Assembly: GCF_040786275.1 (NCBI RefSeq)
Contig: NZ_JBFMVT010000002.1
Coordinates: forward strand, 1,984,001 to 2,048,000
Length of the DNA stretch: 64,000 nucleotides
Direction of reading: 5' to 3'
Origin: Buttiauxella gaviniae
GTDB lineage: Bacteria; Pseudomonadota; Gammaproteobacteria; Enterobacterales; Enterobacteriaceae
A program made the translations under genes and the position numbers. Below are positions 36,405-46,949 of this stretch, piece by piece (the first letter of the stretch is position 1; each line of letters opens with the position of its first letter). The notes beneath the pieces are model-generated. The model did not search any database. It worked only from the letters and a program-made list of their open reading frames with translations, and had not been told where the DNA came from.

Positions 36405-36431
36405 GTCTTTTAAAGCAGTAAGGAATCCATC

Positions 36432-38729
36432 ATGACGCTACGTATCGAACGCCTGAAAACAGCCCTGTTTGCACAACCGCGGGAAATCTCTCTGGAACGT
36501 GCGGTGCTTTACACGGCGAGCCACCAAACAACCGAGGGTGAGCATGTCCTTTTGCGCCGGGCAAAAGCGACGGCATATATTCTGGACAATGTTGAGATAG
36601 CGATTCGTGAAGATGAGTTAATCGCGGGTAACCGCACCGTGAAACCGCGTGCCGGCATTATGTCACCGGAGATGGATCCTTACTGGTTGCTTAAAGAGCT
36701 GGATCAATTCCCGAATCGTCCACAGGATCGCTTCGACATTAGCGAGCAGGACAAAACGCTGTACCGCGAGCAGCTCTATCCCTACTGGGAAAAGCGCTCA
36801 ATGAAAGACTTCATCAATAGCCAGATGACGGATGACGTTAAGGCTGCGGTTAAGACGCAAATTTTCAGCGTCAACCAGACGGACAAAGGGCAGGGGCATA
36901 TCATTATTGATTATCCTCGCCTGCTGCAAAATGGCCTGGGCAAGCTGGTGGCGGAACTGCGCGGCCACTGCCAACAGGCCCCTGATAACCACTTTTACCA
37001 GGCGGCGTTAATTTTGCTGGAATCCTCCCAGCGGCATATCCTGCGTTACGCAGCGCTTGCCGAACAGATGGCGGCGCAGTGCCAGGATGCGGTCCGCCGT
37101 GATGAACTGTTAAAAATCGCTGCCGTTTCTCGCCATAACTCGGAATGCCGCCCGGAAGACTTCTGGCAGGCGTGCCAGTTGTTCTGGTACATGAACATCA
37201 TTTTGCAGTACGAATCTAATGCCAGTTCCCTTTCGCTGGGCCGGTTTGACCAGTACATGCTGCCGTTTTATCAGGCCTCGCTCAACCGTGGTGAAAGCCC
37301 GGCATTCCTTTGTGAACTATTAGAGTCGCTATGGGTGAAATGCAACGATATCGTGCTGCTGCGCTCTACCAGTAGCGCCCGTTACTTTGCCGGTTTCCCT
37401 ACTGGTTACACTATTTTATTGGGTGGGTTGACGGAGAACGGACGCAGTGCGGTAAACGTGCTTTCGTTCCTGTGTCTGGATGCCTACCAGAGCATTCAAC
37501 TACCGCAGCCAAATCTCGGTGTACGAGTTAACGAACTGATAGATCGCCCGTTCCTGCTCAAAACTGCTGAAACCGTGCGCTTGGGCACCGGTATCCCGCA
37601 GATTTTTAACGATGAAGTAGTGGTGCCCGCGTTTCTTAACCGGGGCGTCTCGCTTGAAGATGCTCGTGATTATTCCGTTGTCGGATGTGTGGAATTGTCT
37701 ATTCCCGGCAAAACCTACGGCCTGCACGATATCGCCATGTTTAACCTATTGAAGGTTATGGAAATCGTTCTTCTGGAAAACGAGGGCAATATGCAGCTCG
37801 ATTACCAGGGGCTGCTGCAGCAAATTCGCGACAAAATCTGCCATTACATCAAGCTAATGGTTGAAGGCAGTAATATCTGTGATATCGGCCATCGCGACTG
37901 GGCGCCGGTTCCGCTGCTCTCGTCGTTTATTGATGAATGCCTGAAAAATGGCAAAGACATTACCGACGGCGGCGCTCGCTATAACTTCTCTGGTGTGCAG
38001 GGTATCGGTATTGCCAACCTGAGCGATTCCCTTCATGCATTGAACGGCATGGTATTTAAACAGCAGCGTTTAAGTTTTGATGAGCTGCTGGCTGTTTTAA
38101 AAGCGAATTTTGCTATGCCAGACGGGGAGAAAATTCGCGCAAGGCTTATTAATCGCTTTGAGAAGTACGGCAATGATATCGACGAAGTGGATAACATAAG
38201 CGCCGATCTATTGCGGTTCTACTGCAAAGAAGTGGAAAAATACGCCAACCCGCGTGGCGGGTATTTCACGCCGGGTTCCTATACGGTTTCGGCTCATGTG
38301 CCACTTGGCGCAGTGGTGGGCGCTACGCCCGACGGGCGTTATGCCGGTGAACAGTTGGCAGATGGCGGTTTATCGCCAATGTTGGGGCAAGATTGCCAGG
38401 GGCCAACGGCAGTGCTCAAATCAGTCAGTAAACTGGATAACTACCTACTTTCCAACGGGACGTTACTGAACGTGAAGTTTACCCCGAGTACGCTTGAAGG
38501 GGAGGCGGGTTTGCATAAGCTGGCGGATTTCCTTGGTGCCTTCACAAAGCTGAAGCTACAGCATATTCAGTTTAACGTGGTGAACGCCGAAACGCTCCGT
38601 GACGCGCAGCTTCGCCCGCAGGATTATGCCGGGCTGGTGGTACGCGTGGCGGGCTACAGCGCCTTCTTTGTTGAGCTGTCGAAGGAGATTCAGGATGACA
38701 TTATCCGTCGTACAGCGCATCAGCTGTGA
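36432..38729 (+). CDS. pflD: Glycyl radical enzyme of unknown substrate (PflD)
   Basis: Annotated by tradition as formate acetyltransferase 2. 765 residues. Glycyl radical Gly741 in VRVAGYSAFF and thiyl-radical Cys419 in VVGCVELSIPG are present. There is one Cys at the active site followed by Val-Glu (GCVE), as in glycerol/diol dehydratase- and choline lyase-type enzymes; pyruvate formate-lyase has two adjacent cysteines. So I call it a glycyl radical eliminase-type enzyme, not a true PFL. Works only after activation by PflC under anoxia. Stop overlaps pflC start by 35 nt. Confidence 0.93.
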   Translation: MTLRIERLKTALFAQPREISLERAVLYTASHQTTEGEHVLLRRAKATAYILDNVEIAIREDELIAGNRTVKPRAGIMSPEMDPYWLLKELDQFPNRPQDRFDISEQDKTLYREQLYPYWEKRSMKDFINSQMTDDVKAAVKTQIFSVNQTDKGQGHIIIDYPRLLQNGLGKLVAELRGHCQQAPDNHFYQAALILLESSQRHILRYAALAEQMAAQCQDAVRRDELLKIAAVSRHNSECRPEDFWQACQLFWYMNIILQYESNASSLSLGRFDQYMLPFYQASLNRGESPAFLCELLESLWVKCNDIVLLRSTSSARYFAGFPTGYTILLGGLTENGRSAVNVLSFLCLDAYQSIQLPQPNLGVRVNELIDRPFLLKTAETVRLGTGIPQIFNDEVVVPAFLNRGVSLEDARDYSVVGCVELSIPGKTYGLHDIAMFNLLKVMEIVLLENEGNMQLDYQGLLQQIRDKICHYIKLMVEGSNICDIGHRDWAPVPLLSSFIDECLKNGKDITDGGARYNFSGVQGIGIANLSDSLHALNGMVFKQQRLSFDELLAVLKANFAMPDGEKIRARLINRFEKYGNDIDEVDNISADLLRFYCKEVEKYANPRGGYFTPGSYTVSAHVPLGAVVGATPDGRYAGEQLADGGLSPMLGQDCQGPTAVLKSVSKLDNYLLSNGTLLNVKFTPSTLEGEAGLHKLADFLGAFTKLKLQHIQFNVVNAETLRDAQLRPQDYAGLVVRVAGYSAFFVELSKEIQDDIIRRTAHQL

Positions 38730-39570
38730 GGTTATTGATAACGAAGCGCCTAAAGCGCGGATCTTTAATATCCAACGCTATTCGCTCAATGATGGGCAGG
38801 GGATCAGGACGGTCGTTTTTTTTAAAGGCTGCCCGCACTACTGCCCATGGTGCGCCAACCCGGAGTCCATCTCCGGGAAGATTGAAACCGTACGGCGTTT
38901 GTCGAAGTGCTTGCAATGTGCGCCCTGCCAAAACGACGTGGATGAATGTCCCAGCGGTGCGATGGAGCAGATCGGGCGTGATGTTTCACTTAGCGAACTG
39001 GAAAAAGAGGTGCTCAAAGATGATGTTTTCTTTCGCGCATCCGGTGGTGGCGTAACACTTTCGGGTGGAGAAGTGTTGATGCAGGCGGAGTTTGCGACAC
39101 GTTTTTTGAAACGCATGAAGTCGTTAGGTCTTCGCACCGCCATTGAAACAGCGGGGGACGCCTCACCTGACAAATTTCTCGCGGTAGCCCAACAGTGTGA
39201 TGAAGTGCTGTTTGATTTGAAAATCATGAACGCAGAGAAAGCAAAGAACGTGCTGAACTTGCACCAGCCACGCGTGCTGTATAACTTCAGAATGCTGGTT
39301 GAGAATGGTATTAAGGTTATCCCTCGCGTGCCGCTTATTCCTGGCTACACCTTAAATCAAAGCAATATGCAGGCGATTATCGATTTCCTTGTGCCTTTAA
39401 AGCTCAACGAAATTCATCTGTTACCCTTCCATCAGTACGGCGAACCTAAATATCAGTTGCTTGGTAAGCCGTGGCGCATGGCATGCGTTACACCCCCGAA
39501 TGAAGCAGACATTAGTCCTCTTCGCCAAATGGCTGAACAGGCGGGCTATCATGTCACTATTGGCGGTTAG
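38695..39570 (+). CDS. pflC: Glycyl radical enzyme activase (PflC)
   Basis: Radical SAM enzyme that installs the glycyl radical on PflD. 291 residues from ATG 38695, inside the end of pflD, with AAGGAG 7-8 nt upstream; the longer upstream frame lies within pflD and is rejected. Canonical CxxxCxxC in KGCPHYCPWCANPES, plus an additional ferredoxin-like Cys cluster (CLQCAPC...CPSG) typical of dehydratase-type activases. SAM motif SGGGVTLSGGEV. Confidence 0.95.
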   Translation: MTLSVVQRISCEVIDNEAPKARIFNIQRYSLNDGQGIRTVVFFKGCPHYCPWCANPESISGKIETVRRLSKCLQCAPCQNDVDECPSGAMEQIGRDVSLSELEKEVLKDDVFFRASGGGVTLSGGEVLMQAEFATRFLKRMKSLGLRTAIETAGDASPDKFLAVAQQCDEVLFDLKIMNAEKAKNVLNLHQPRVLYNFRMLVENGIKVIPRVPLIPGYTLNQSNMQAIIDFLVPLKLNEIHLLPFHQYGEPKYQLLGKPWRMACVTPPNEADISPLRQMAEQAGYHVTIGG

Positions 39571-39590
39571 AATTACTTGAGAGGACGCAT

Positions 39591-39935
39591 ATGACACGAC
39601 ATCTGGTTGCGGTTACGGCATGTGTCAGCGGGGTTGCTCATACTTATATGGCAGCAGAACGCCTGGAAAAACTCTGTCAGCAGGAAAAGTGGTCGATAAA
39701 AATTGAAACGCAGGGAGCGTTGGGTATCGAAAACCAACTAACCGCGGCTGATATTGAACAAGCGGACGTGGTGCTGTTGATTACTGATATTGAACTTGCT
39801 GGCACGGAGCGCTTTTTACATTGCCGCAGCGTTCAGTCAGGCATTAATGCTTTCCTGCGTGAACCGCAAAAAGTGATCTCCGCCGTGCGTCGTATATTTG
39901 GTACACCGCAGGATACGCATATCATTCTGGGTTAG
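39591..39935 (+). CDS. frwD: PTS fructose-like EIIB (FrwD)
   Basis: A second EIIB homologous to FrwB. 114 residues, phospho-Cys11 in VTACVSGVAHTYMAAERLE, so it looks functional. 20 bp after pflC. Its 3' end overlaps the convergent yijO by 14 nt. Two EIIB paralogs serving one EIIC is unusual; the second may phosphorylate a different sugar or have a regulatory role. Confidence 0.93.
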   Translation: MTRHLVAVTACVSGVAHTYMAAERLEKLCQQEKWSIKIETQGALGIENQLTAADIEQADVVLLITDIELAGTERFLHCRSVQSGINAFLREPQKVISAVRRIFGTPQDTHIILG

Positions 39936-40782
39936 GCATTTTTTCTGTCAGTTGGCTGTGATACTGGCGGCGGTACTCAGAGGGCGATCTCTCCGTGTTT
40001 TTTCTGAACAAGCGGCAAAAATAATTGCTGTCGATAAAGCCGCAGGCGTGCGCAACTTCTTTTACCTTCAGATCGTAGCGTTTAAGCAGCATTTTAGCGT
40101 GCTCAAGCCGGGTATAATTTAGATATTCATTAAAACCCACCGCGCCGGTTTTCTGGAATAAATGAGAAAGATAGTTGGGCGAAATATAAAACGCTTGCGA
40201 GACAGATTCGCGAGTCAGTTGCTCGGCATATTTTCCATCAATGTATTCACGTATCGCGTCGAATAACGCTTCACTTCGCGATGCCGTCTGAATTTGGCTA
40301 CCCAGCAGATCGGTGCAATGGCTAAGAATACTGCTAACGATAAACCTCACCGTTTGTTGATCCTGAGGTTGCTTTATCAGTTCGTTAAGAGCCTGAAGCA
40401 GGAATGAACCGATGCGTGGCCCACGGCGCGCCACGTTCTGTTTTCCTAAGGTTTTAAACGTGGCGCCATCCCAGTGTAAAACACTAAACCCGAGCTGTTG
40501 CTTGCCGAATAAAATACTCAACGTGGTGACAGGCGCATTCCACTGAGGGTTGTTCCAGCATTTTGCGGGAATATAAAGCACGTCGTTTTGCTCGAGCTTT
40601 GCCGGTATGCCGGTATTGCAAGCATCCATTAACACCCCTTCCAACACGATTTCCAGACGCGGGAAATCAACCTGATAGGCGAGTTCCGATGGGGCCGTTT
40701 GGCTATCTGCAAACCAGATGCGCTGAATACCGGACGGGCTGTTGAGCAGCCGGGAAAGAATTTGGCTCACGTCGTAATTCAT
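39922..40782 (-). CDS. yijO: AraC-family transcriptional regulator YijO
   Basis: Uncharacterised AraC-type activator. 286 residues from ATG 40782 with GGAG upstream; 25 additional upstream codons are unsupported. N-terminal cupin-like effector domain (about 20-115), C-terminal double helix-turn-helix (about 185-275: LTRESVSQAFYISPNYLSHLF and VKEVAHACGFIDSNYFCRLF). Convergent with the frw/pfl operon, making it a candidate regulator of that operon; the inducer is not known. Confidence 0.9.
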   Translation of the reverse strand: MNYDVSQILSRLLNSPSGIQRIWFADSQTAPSELAYQVDFPRLEIVLEGVLMDACNTGIPAKLEQNDVLYIPAKCWNNPQWNAPVTTLSILFGKQQLGFSVLHWDGATFKTLGKQNVARRGPRIGSFLLQALNELIKQPQDQQTVRFIVSSILSHCTDLLGSQIQTASRSEALFDAIREYIDGKYAEQLTRESVSQAFYISPNYLSHLFQKTGAVGFNEYLNYTRLEHAKMLLKRYDLKVKEVAHACGFIDSNYFCRLFRKNTERSPSEYRRQYHSQLTEKMPNPE

Positions 40783-40856
40783 AAGGCTCCACATTGAGGT
40801 GTGCAGAATAGTTTTATCCTGCCATAAGACAGATAGAGGGCGTATGAGCAAAAACA

Positions 40857-40880
40857 AAAAACCCCGCGGCGCGGGGTTTG
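40857..40880 (-). terminator. ppc terminator
   Basis: AAACCCCGC-GCC-GCGGGGTTT on the minus strand with a following T run (TTTTTGTTTTT). Confidence 0.9.
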
Positions 40881-40899
40881 AATACAGAGTCGTCAGAAC

Positions 40900-43551
40900 T
40901 TAGCCAGTGTTACGCATACCGGCGGCAACGCCTGCGATGGTGACCATCAAGGCTTGTTCAACGTGAGCATCTGGCTCTTCACCTTTTTCTTCAGACTGGC
41001 GCGAACGGTGCAGCAATTCAGCCTGCAATACGTTCAATGGGTCGGTATAGATATTACGCAACTGGATGGATTCGGCGATCCACGGCAGGTCAGCCATCAA
41101 ATGCGAGTCGTTAGCGATATCCAGTACCACTTTGATATCTGCTTCCAACTGGTCGCGCAGCTGGGTGCCGAGTTTCCAAAGCTCTGGTTTCACAAGACGC
41201 TGATCGTAATATTCCGCCAGCCAGAGGTCGGCTTTCGCAAACACCATTTCCAGCATACCGAGGCGCGTGGAGAAGAACGGCCAGTCGCGGCACATGGTTT
41301 CCAGCACGTCTTGTTTACCATCTTCCACCACTTTTTGCAGCGCGGCACCCGCACCTAGCCAGGCTGGCAGCATCAGGCGGTTTTGCGTCCAGGCGAAAAT
41401 CCATGGAATAGCACGCAGCGACTCAACCCCACCGCTTGCGCGACGTTTTGCCGGACGCGAGCCGAGCGGCAGTTTAGCCAGCTCTTGTTCTGGCGTAGCA
41501 GAGCGGAAGTACGGCACAAAGTCTTTGTTTTCACGCACGTAGCCCCGGTACATATCACAGGAGATAACAGACAGCTCCTCCATAATATGTCTCCACTCTT
41601 TCTTCGGCTCCGGCGGTGGCAACAGGTTGGCTTCCAGAATTGCGCTGGTGTAGAGCGACAGGCTGCTGATGGTGATTTCTGGCAGACCGTATTTAAAGCG
41701 GATCATCTCGCCTTGCTCGGTCACACGCAGGCCACCTTTCAGGCTTCCTGGTGGTTGAGACAGCAGAGCAGCATGCGCAGGCGCACCACCGCGGCCGATA
41801 GAACCGCCACGTCCATGGAACAGTGTCAGCGTAATTCCGGCTTTCTCGCAGGTTTTGATCAGCGCGTCTTGCGCCTGATACTGCGCCCAGGATGCCGCCA
41901 TTACGCCTGCATCTTTCGCGGAGTCAGAATAGCCAATCATGACCATTTGTTTGCCTTGAATGAAGCCACGATACCAGTCGATGTTCAGCAACTGGGTCAT
42001 GACGTCATCGGCGTTGTTCAGGTCGTCGAGAGTTTCAAACAACGGGGCAACAGGCAGGGCGAAGGTGCAGCCCGCTTCTTTCAATAACAGATGCACAGCC
42101 AAAACGTCAGACGGCGTTTTCGCCATGGAAATAACATAAGCGGCAATGGAGCCACGTGGTGCCTCGGCAACCACTTTGCAGGTTTCCAGCACTTCACGCG
42201 TTTCTTCGCTTGGCTCCCACTGGCGTGGCAGAAGCGGGCGCTTAGAGTTCAGTTCGCGGATCAGGAATGCTTGTTTATCCGCTTCAGACCAGCTTTCGTA
42301 ATCGCCGATACCCAGGTAGCGAGTCATTTCGCCCAGCGCTTCGGTGTGACGAGTGCTTTCCTGGCGCACATCAATACGCACCAGCGGCACGCCAAAACTC
42401 TTCACGCGGCGCAGGGTATCAAGCAACTGACCGTTGGCGATAATGCCCATGCCGCAGGCTTGCAGGGACTCGTAACACGCATAAAGCGGATCCCAGAGCT
42501 GTTCGTTTTGCGTCAACAAACCTTCTGGTTTTGGCAGGCGCTGGCCTTTCAGGCGCGCTTCCAGCCAGGCTTGCGTTGCCAGTAACTGCTGGCGAACGCC
42601 TTTCATGATGCAGCGGTACGGTTCTTGCGTGGCGTCCGGGCCTGCAAGGGCGCTCAGTTCAGGTGTGCATTCCACCATGGAAAGCTCGGAAATCAGTACC
42701 TGGATATCACGCAGGAACAGGTCAGTTGCTTTCCAGCGGCTGAGCAGCAGAACGTGGCGGGTAATATCAGCCGTCACATTCGGGTTACCGTCGCGGTCAC
42801 CGCCCATCCAGGAGGTGAAACGTACCGGAACAAAATCGACCGGCAGTTTGTAATTCAGATTGTCTTCAAGCTGTTCGTTCAGCTCGCGCAGGTAGTTTGG
42901 CACACCTTCCCACAGGCTGTTTTCGACTACCGCAAAGCCCCATTTCGCTTCATCTACCGGGGAAGGGCGGTGTTTACGGATTTCATCGGTGTGCCAGGCT
43001 TGAGCCACCAGTTGGCGCAGACGGCGCATAATCTGGTTGCGTTCGTAATCAGCGATGTCGCTATGGTCGAGCTGTTTCAGGCAGCTATTTACTTCAACCA
43101 GTTTATGAATCAGGGTGCGGCGGGTAATTTCAGTTGGGTGGGCGGTCAGAACTAATTCTAGTGACAGCGATTCAACGGCATCACGAATGGCTGTTTCGCT
43201 AAGATCCGGCTGATTTTTTAGTTTTTGTAACGTCTTAGCGATAACTTCAGGATTGCTGGCGGCTTCGCCGTTAGCGGAAATGCTGTGATACTGCTCGGCG
43301 GTGTTGGCCAGATTCAGGAATTGGCTGAATGCACGGGCTACTGGGAGTAGTTCGTCATTAGACAGGTTCTGTAAGGTCGTTAACAGCTCCTGACGGTTGG
43401 CTTCATTGCCCGCCCGGGAGGACTTGGACAATTTGCGGATTGTTTCTACTCGGTCAAGAATGTTTTCACCTAATGCATCCTTGATGGTATCCCCGAGCAA
43501 CTTGCCGAGCATACTGACATTACTTCGCAAAGCGGAATACTGTTCGTTCAT
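40900..43551 (-). CDS. ppc: Phosphoenolpyruvate carboxylase
   Basis: Anaplerotic carboxylation of PEP to oxaloacetate; allosteric, acetyl-CoA-activated and aspartate-inhibited. 883 residues, same as E. coli. Catalytic [13 protein letters not shown] (His near residue 138), glycine-rich loop [12 protein letters not shown] and C-terminal RNTG tail with aspartate-binding residues. About 235 bp upstream of argE's end on the same strand; an unremarkable AT-rich stretch lies between. Confidence 0.99.
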   Translation of the reverse strand: MNEQYSALRSNVSMLGKLLGDTIKDALGENILDRVETIRKLSKSSRAGNEANRQELLTTLQNLSNDELLPVARAFSQFLNLANTAEQYHSISANGEAASNPEVIAKTLQKLKNQPDLSETAIRDAVESLSLELVLTAHPTEITRRTLIHKLVEVNSCLKQLDHSDIADYERNQIMRRLRQLVAQAWHTDEIRKHRPSPVDEAKWGFAVVENSLWEGVPNYLRELNEQLEDNLNYKLPVDFVPVRFTSWMGGDRDGNPNVTADITRHVLLLSRWKATDLFLRDIQVLISELSMVECTPELSALAGPDATQEPYRCIMKGVRQQLLATQAWLEARLKGQRLPKPEGLLTQNEQLWDPLYACYESLQACGMGIIANGQLLDTLRRVKSFGVPLVRIDVRQESTRHTEALGEMTRYLGIGDYESWSEADKQAFLIRELNSKRPLLPRQWEPSEETREVLETCKVVAEAPRGSIAAYVISMAKTPSDVLAVHLLLKEAGCTFALPVAPLFETLDDLNNADDVMTQLLNIDWYRGFIQGKQMVMIGYSDSAKDAGVMAASWAQYQAQDALIKTCEKAGITLTLFHGRGGSIGRGGAPAHAALLSQPPGSLKGGLRVTEQGEMIRFKYGLPEITISSLSLYTSAILEANLLPPPEPKKEWRHIMEELSVISCDMYRGYVRENKDFVPYFRSATPEQELAKLPLGSRPAKRRASGGVESLRAIPWIFAWTQNRLMLPAWLGAGAALQKVVEDGKQDVLETMCRDWPFFSTRLGMLEMVFAKADLWLAEYYDQRLVKPELWKLGTQLRDQLEADIKVVLDIANDSHLMADLPWIAESIQLRNIYTDPLNVLQAELLHRSRQSEEKGEEPDAHVEQALMVTIAGVAAGMRNTG

Positions 43552-43754
43552 ATGACCCCAGACACCCTATCTTTATGTAATTAAATTTCACCCGTGAAGG
43601 TTCAACACCGTCTTTATAAAGCCACGTCTCTCATCATTCGTCAATTGCTACGAAATCGTTTCAGCAAACGAATAAGTTACGCGAATTCATGAAATTTAAT
43701 TACCAACTTCGGCTATAAGCATTTCTTATATAAATCCACAGAAAACCAGTGAAA

Positions 43755-43774
43755 AAAGGGGCGAAAACCCCTTT
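43755..43774 (-). terminator. argE terminator
   Basis: Plus strand AAAGGGG-CGAAAA-CCCCTTT, then As upstream; as RNA from argE it forms GGGG hairpin followed by a T run, 13 bp after the argE stop. Confidence 0.85.
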
Positions 43775-43786
43775 CGTCACTATTTA

Positions 43787-44938
43787 TCAATGCCAGCAAA
43801 AATGATGCACCACTTGCGTGATGAGTTTGCGCGTCGGCTCGATAAAACGTGTTTCGATGTATTCATCCGGCTGGTGAGCCTGGTTGATGGAACCCGGGCC
43901 TAATACAAGTGTAGGGCAGATGGTCTGAATAAATGGCGCTTCGGTGCAGTAGTTCACCACTTCGGTTTGTGCACCCAAAAGTTTTTCTACTACCTGCACG
44001 AGCTGGTGATCTTTGGCGCATTCATAGCCAGGGATCGGCGGGTGCAGTTCAGAAATTGTCAGGCGGCCCGGCCATTTCTGGCTAACGGGTTCCAGTGCTT
44101 CGTTAAGCAAACCGTTAAGATCGTTTAACGTCAGGCCTGGCAGAGGGCGAATGTCCATATGCAGTTCACAACAGGCGCAAATACGGTTGGCGGCATCGCC
44201 ACCGCTGATGTGCCCGAGGTTGAGCGTTGGGTATGGCACGGTGAAAGCATCGTGGTGATAACGATCTTTCAGGGTGTTTTTCAGGGACATGATGTGGCCG
44301 ATAGCATCATGCATTAGCTCAATGGCATTGACGCCGCGCGCCGGATCGCTGGAATGGCCGGATTGCCCAAGAATGCGAATGGCGTTGGAAATATGGCCTT
44401 TGTGAGCGCGCACCGGCTGTAATGAAGTGGGTTCGCCGATGATGGCGCAGTCCGGGCGTAAACTCGTGTTTTCAGAGAAATAGCGTGCGCCGGCCATGGT
44501 CGTTTCTTCATCGGCGGTGGCCAGAATATAAAGCGGCTTTTTAAGCGTCGTCACATCGACATCGCGTAGCGCATCAAGGATGAACGCAAAGAAGCCTTTC
44601 ATATCGGCGGTGCCGAGGCCGTAGAGTTTATTTTCGTGTTCGGTCAGCGTGAACGGGTCGCGCGTCCAGCGGCCATCGTCGAACGGGACGGTATCGGTAT
44701 GGCCCGCCAGTAATAACCCACCGGCACCGCTGCCAGTGCTTGCCAGCATATTGAATTTATTGCGAGTACCCGGCACGGGTTGGATTTCGACGTTAAATCC
44801 AAGATCGCGGAACCATCCCGCCAGTAAATTGATTAAAGACTCATTGCTCTGATCCAACGCGCTGTCGGTGGCGCTGATGGAAGGAGTCGCGATCAACGCG
44901 CGGTAAATCTCGATAAAAGGAGGTAATTTCATCTTCAC
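43787..44938 (-). CDS. argE: N-acetylornithine deacetylase
   Basis: Zn/Co hydrolase of the M20 family that releases ornithine from N-acetylornithine. 383 residues. Metal ligands His80 and Asp82 ([11 protein letters not shown]), Asp112 (GTADMKG), the EE pair at 144-145 ([10 protein letters not shown]) and the late His in [22 protein letters not shown] block. Divergent from argCBGH with shared ARG boxes. Confidence 0.98.
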   Translation of the reverse strand: MKMKLPPFIEIYRALIATPSISATDSALDQSNESLINLLAGWFRDLGFNVEIQPVPGTRNKFNMLASTGSGAGGLLLAGHTDTVPFDDGRWTRDPFTLTEHENKLYGLGTADMKGFFAFILDALRDVDVTTLKKPLYILATADEETTMAGARYFSENTSLRPDCAIIGEPTSLQPVRAHKGHISNAIRILGQSGHSSDPARGVNAIELMHDAIGHIMSLKNTLKDRYHHDAFTVPYPTLNLGHISGGDAANRICACCELHMDIRPLPGLTLNDLNGLLNEALEPVSQKWPGRLTISELHPPIPGYECAKDHQLVQVVEKLLGAQTEVVNYCTEAPFIQTICPTLVLGPGSINQAHQPDEYIETRFIEPTRKLITQVVHHFCWH

Positions 44939-44964
44939 TGTTGACAGGCCTTAGCTCGGGTTGG

Positions 44965-45003
44965 TATACATAATCATGCAGTAATATTGAATAAAAATAC
45001 ATT
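44965..45003 (+). promoter_or_regulatory. Tandem ARG boxes between argE and argC
   Basis: Two 18-bp ARG boxes separated by 3 bp: box 1 at 44965-44982 (TATACATAATCATGCAGT) and box 2 at 44986-45003, with TGAAT-AAAA-ATACA. The spacing of 21 bp start to start is the normal hexameric ArgR arrangement and the sequence aligns with the E. coli argECBH operator. Confidence 0.85.
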
Positions 45004-45121
45004 ATTACCTGCCGCGATGGAACCCCAGGTTCCAGTGGTTTTAACCACGAAATTGCACGTTGGGTGATGGCTTCCCGCTGACACCTTTAGCAGACACAAC
45101 CTAAGAAGGTGTACAGCCGAG

Positions 45122-46126
45122 ATGTTGAATACGCTGATTGTTGGTGCCAGCGGTTATGCAGGCGCAGAACTTGTGACCTATTTGAATCGCCATCCTCATA
45201 TGAACATAACCGCATTGACGGTTTCAGCGCAAAGTAATGACGCAGGAAAATTGATATCTGATTTGCATCCGCAATTAAAAGGTATTGTCGACATGCCGTT
45301 ACAGCCAATGTCGGATATCAGCGAATTTACGGATGGCGTGGATGTTGTTTTCCTCGCAACGGCGCATGAAGTGAGCCATGACCTGGCTCCACAATTTCTT
45401 GAAGCTGGCTGCGTTGTCATTGACCTCTCAGGTGCATTTCGCGTTAACGATGCTAAGTTTTATGAGCTGTATTACGGCTTTACGCATCAACACCCTGAAT
45501 TGCTGGAACAAGCCGTATATGGCCTGGCGGAATGGCAGAGCGACAAACTGAAAGAAACCAGTTTGATCTCTGTTCCCGGCTGCTATCCCACCGCGTCACA
45601 GTTGGCGTTAAAGCCGTTGATTGATGGCGGACTGCTGGATTTGAACCAGTGGCCTGTCATCAACGCGACCAGCGGCGTGAGTGGCGCAGGGCGTAAAGCA
45701 GCGATTTCCAATAGTTTCTGTGAAGTGAGTTTGCAGCCGTACGGGATTTTTAATCACCGTCACCATCCAGAAATTGTTACGCATCTCGGCACGCCCGTTA
45801 TTTTCACTCCGCATCTTGGCAATTTCCCTCGTGGGATTCTGGCGACCGTTACCTGCCGTTTGAAACAGGGCGTAACGCAGCAGCAGGTCGCGGATGCTTT
45901 TAGTCAGGCTTACCAAGATAAACCGTTGGTGCGCCTGTATGAGAAAGGTGTACCGGCACTGAAAAACGTGGTTGGCCTGCCGTTCTGCGATATCGGTTTT
46001 GTGGTGCAGGGTGAGCATGTGATTGTCGTGGCAACCGAAGACAATCTGCTTAAAGGCGCATCGGCCCAGGCAGTGCAGTGTCTGAATATTCGTTTTGGCT
46101 TCGCCGAAACGCAGTCTCTTATTTAA
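45122..46126 (+). CDS. argC: N-acetyl-gamma-glutamyl-phosphate reductase
   Basis: NADPH-dependent step three of arginine synthesis. 334 residues; nucleotide-binding [15 protein letters not shown] at 7-21 and active Cys154 in [14 protein letters not shown]. First gene of the arg operon, 16 bp before argB. Confidence 0.98.
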   Translation: MLNTLIVGASGYAGAELVTYLNRHPHMNITALTVSAQSNDAGKLISDLHPQLKGIVDMPLQPMSDISEFTDGVDVVFLATAHEVSHDLAPQFLEAGCVVIDLSGAFRVNDAKFYELYYGFTHQHPELLEQAVYGLAEWQSDKLKETSLISVPGCYPTASQLALKPLIDGGLLDLNQWPVINATSGVSGAGRKAAISNSFCEVSLQPYGIFNHRHHPEIVTHLGTPVIFTPHLGNFPRGILATVTCRLKQGVTQQQVADAFSQAYQDKPLVRLYEKGVPALKNVVGLPFCDIGFVVQGEHVIVVATEDNLLKGASAQAVQCLNIRFGFAETQSLI

Positions 46127-46142
46127 TCGATATCCGGGTGAA

Positions 46143-46919
46143 ATGATGAATCCATTAATTATCAAATTGGGTGGCGTACTACTGGATAGCGAAGAAGCGC
46201 TGGAGCGTCTGTTTACCGCGCTGGTGAACTATCGTCAGTCCCATCAACGCCCGCTGGTGATTGTTCACGGTGGTGGCTGCCTGGTGGATGAGCTAATGAA
46301 AAAGCTCTCCCTGCCCGTGCAAAAGAAAAATGGCCTCCGCGTCACGCCTGCTGACCAGATCGACATTATTACCGGCGCGCTGGCGGGCACAGCGAACAAA
46401 ACCCTGTTGGCTTGGGCGAAAAAACATGGCATCAATGGTGTGGGTCTTTGCCTTGGCGATGGCGACAGTGTGACGGTCACCAAACTGGATGAAGAATTGG
46501 GTCATGTGGGTCTCGCAAAACCCGGTTCAGCTAAGCTGATTACCACGCTGTTGGATTCCGGTTTCCTGCCAGTTGTTAGCTCTATTGGCATGACCGCCGA
46601 AGGTGAGTTAATGAATGTGAATGCCGATCAGGCGGCGACGGCGCTTGCCGCCACGCTTGGCGCGGATTTGATTTTGTTGTCAGACGTCAGCGGCATTCTG
46701 GATGGCAAAGGCCAACGTATTGCAGAAATGACGGCGGCAAAAGCCGAGCAGTTAATCGCTCAGGGCATTATTACCGACGGCATGATTGTTAAAGTCAACG
46801 CGGCGCTGGATGCAGCCCGCACGCTGGGTCGCCCGGTGGACATCGCGTCCTGGCGTCACGCGGAGCAATTACCTTCTTTGTTTAACGGTGTAGCCATTGG
46901 CACCCGTATTCTGGCCTAG
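46143..46919 (+). CDS. argB: Acetylglutamate kinase
   Basis: Second step of arginine synthesis, amino acid kinase family. 258 residues from ATG 46143 ([11 protein letters not shown]); the frame is open back into argC but without homology. Nucleotide and substrate motifs [21 protein letters not shown], and [25 protein letters not shown] present. 30 bp before argG. Confidence 0.97.
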   Translation: MMNPLIIKLGGVLLDSEEALERLFTALVNYRQSHQRPLVIVHGGGCLVDELMKKLSLPVQKKNGLRVTPADQIDIITGALAGTANKTLLAWAKKHGINGVGLCLGDGDSVTVTKLDEELGHVGLAKPGSAKLITTLLDSGFLPVVSSIGMTAEGELMNVNADQAATALAATLGADLILLSDVSGILDGKGQRIAEMTAAKAEQLIAQGIITDGMIVKVNAALDAARTLGRPVDIASWRHAEQLPSLFNGVAIGTRILA

Positions 46920-46949
46920 TTTAAAAATAAGTTTTTGAAGGATAAGACA

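Noticed and set aside
38599-38694. Longer start for pflC
   Set aside because: Inside pflD without homology; AAGGAG supports the ATG at 38695.
41383-43155. Several plus-strand frames opposite ppc
   Set aside because: Antisense shadows of ppc.
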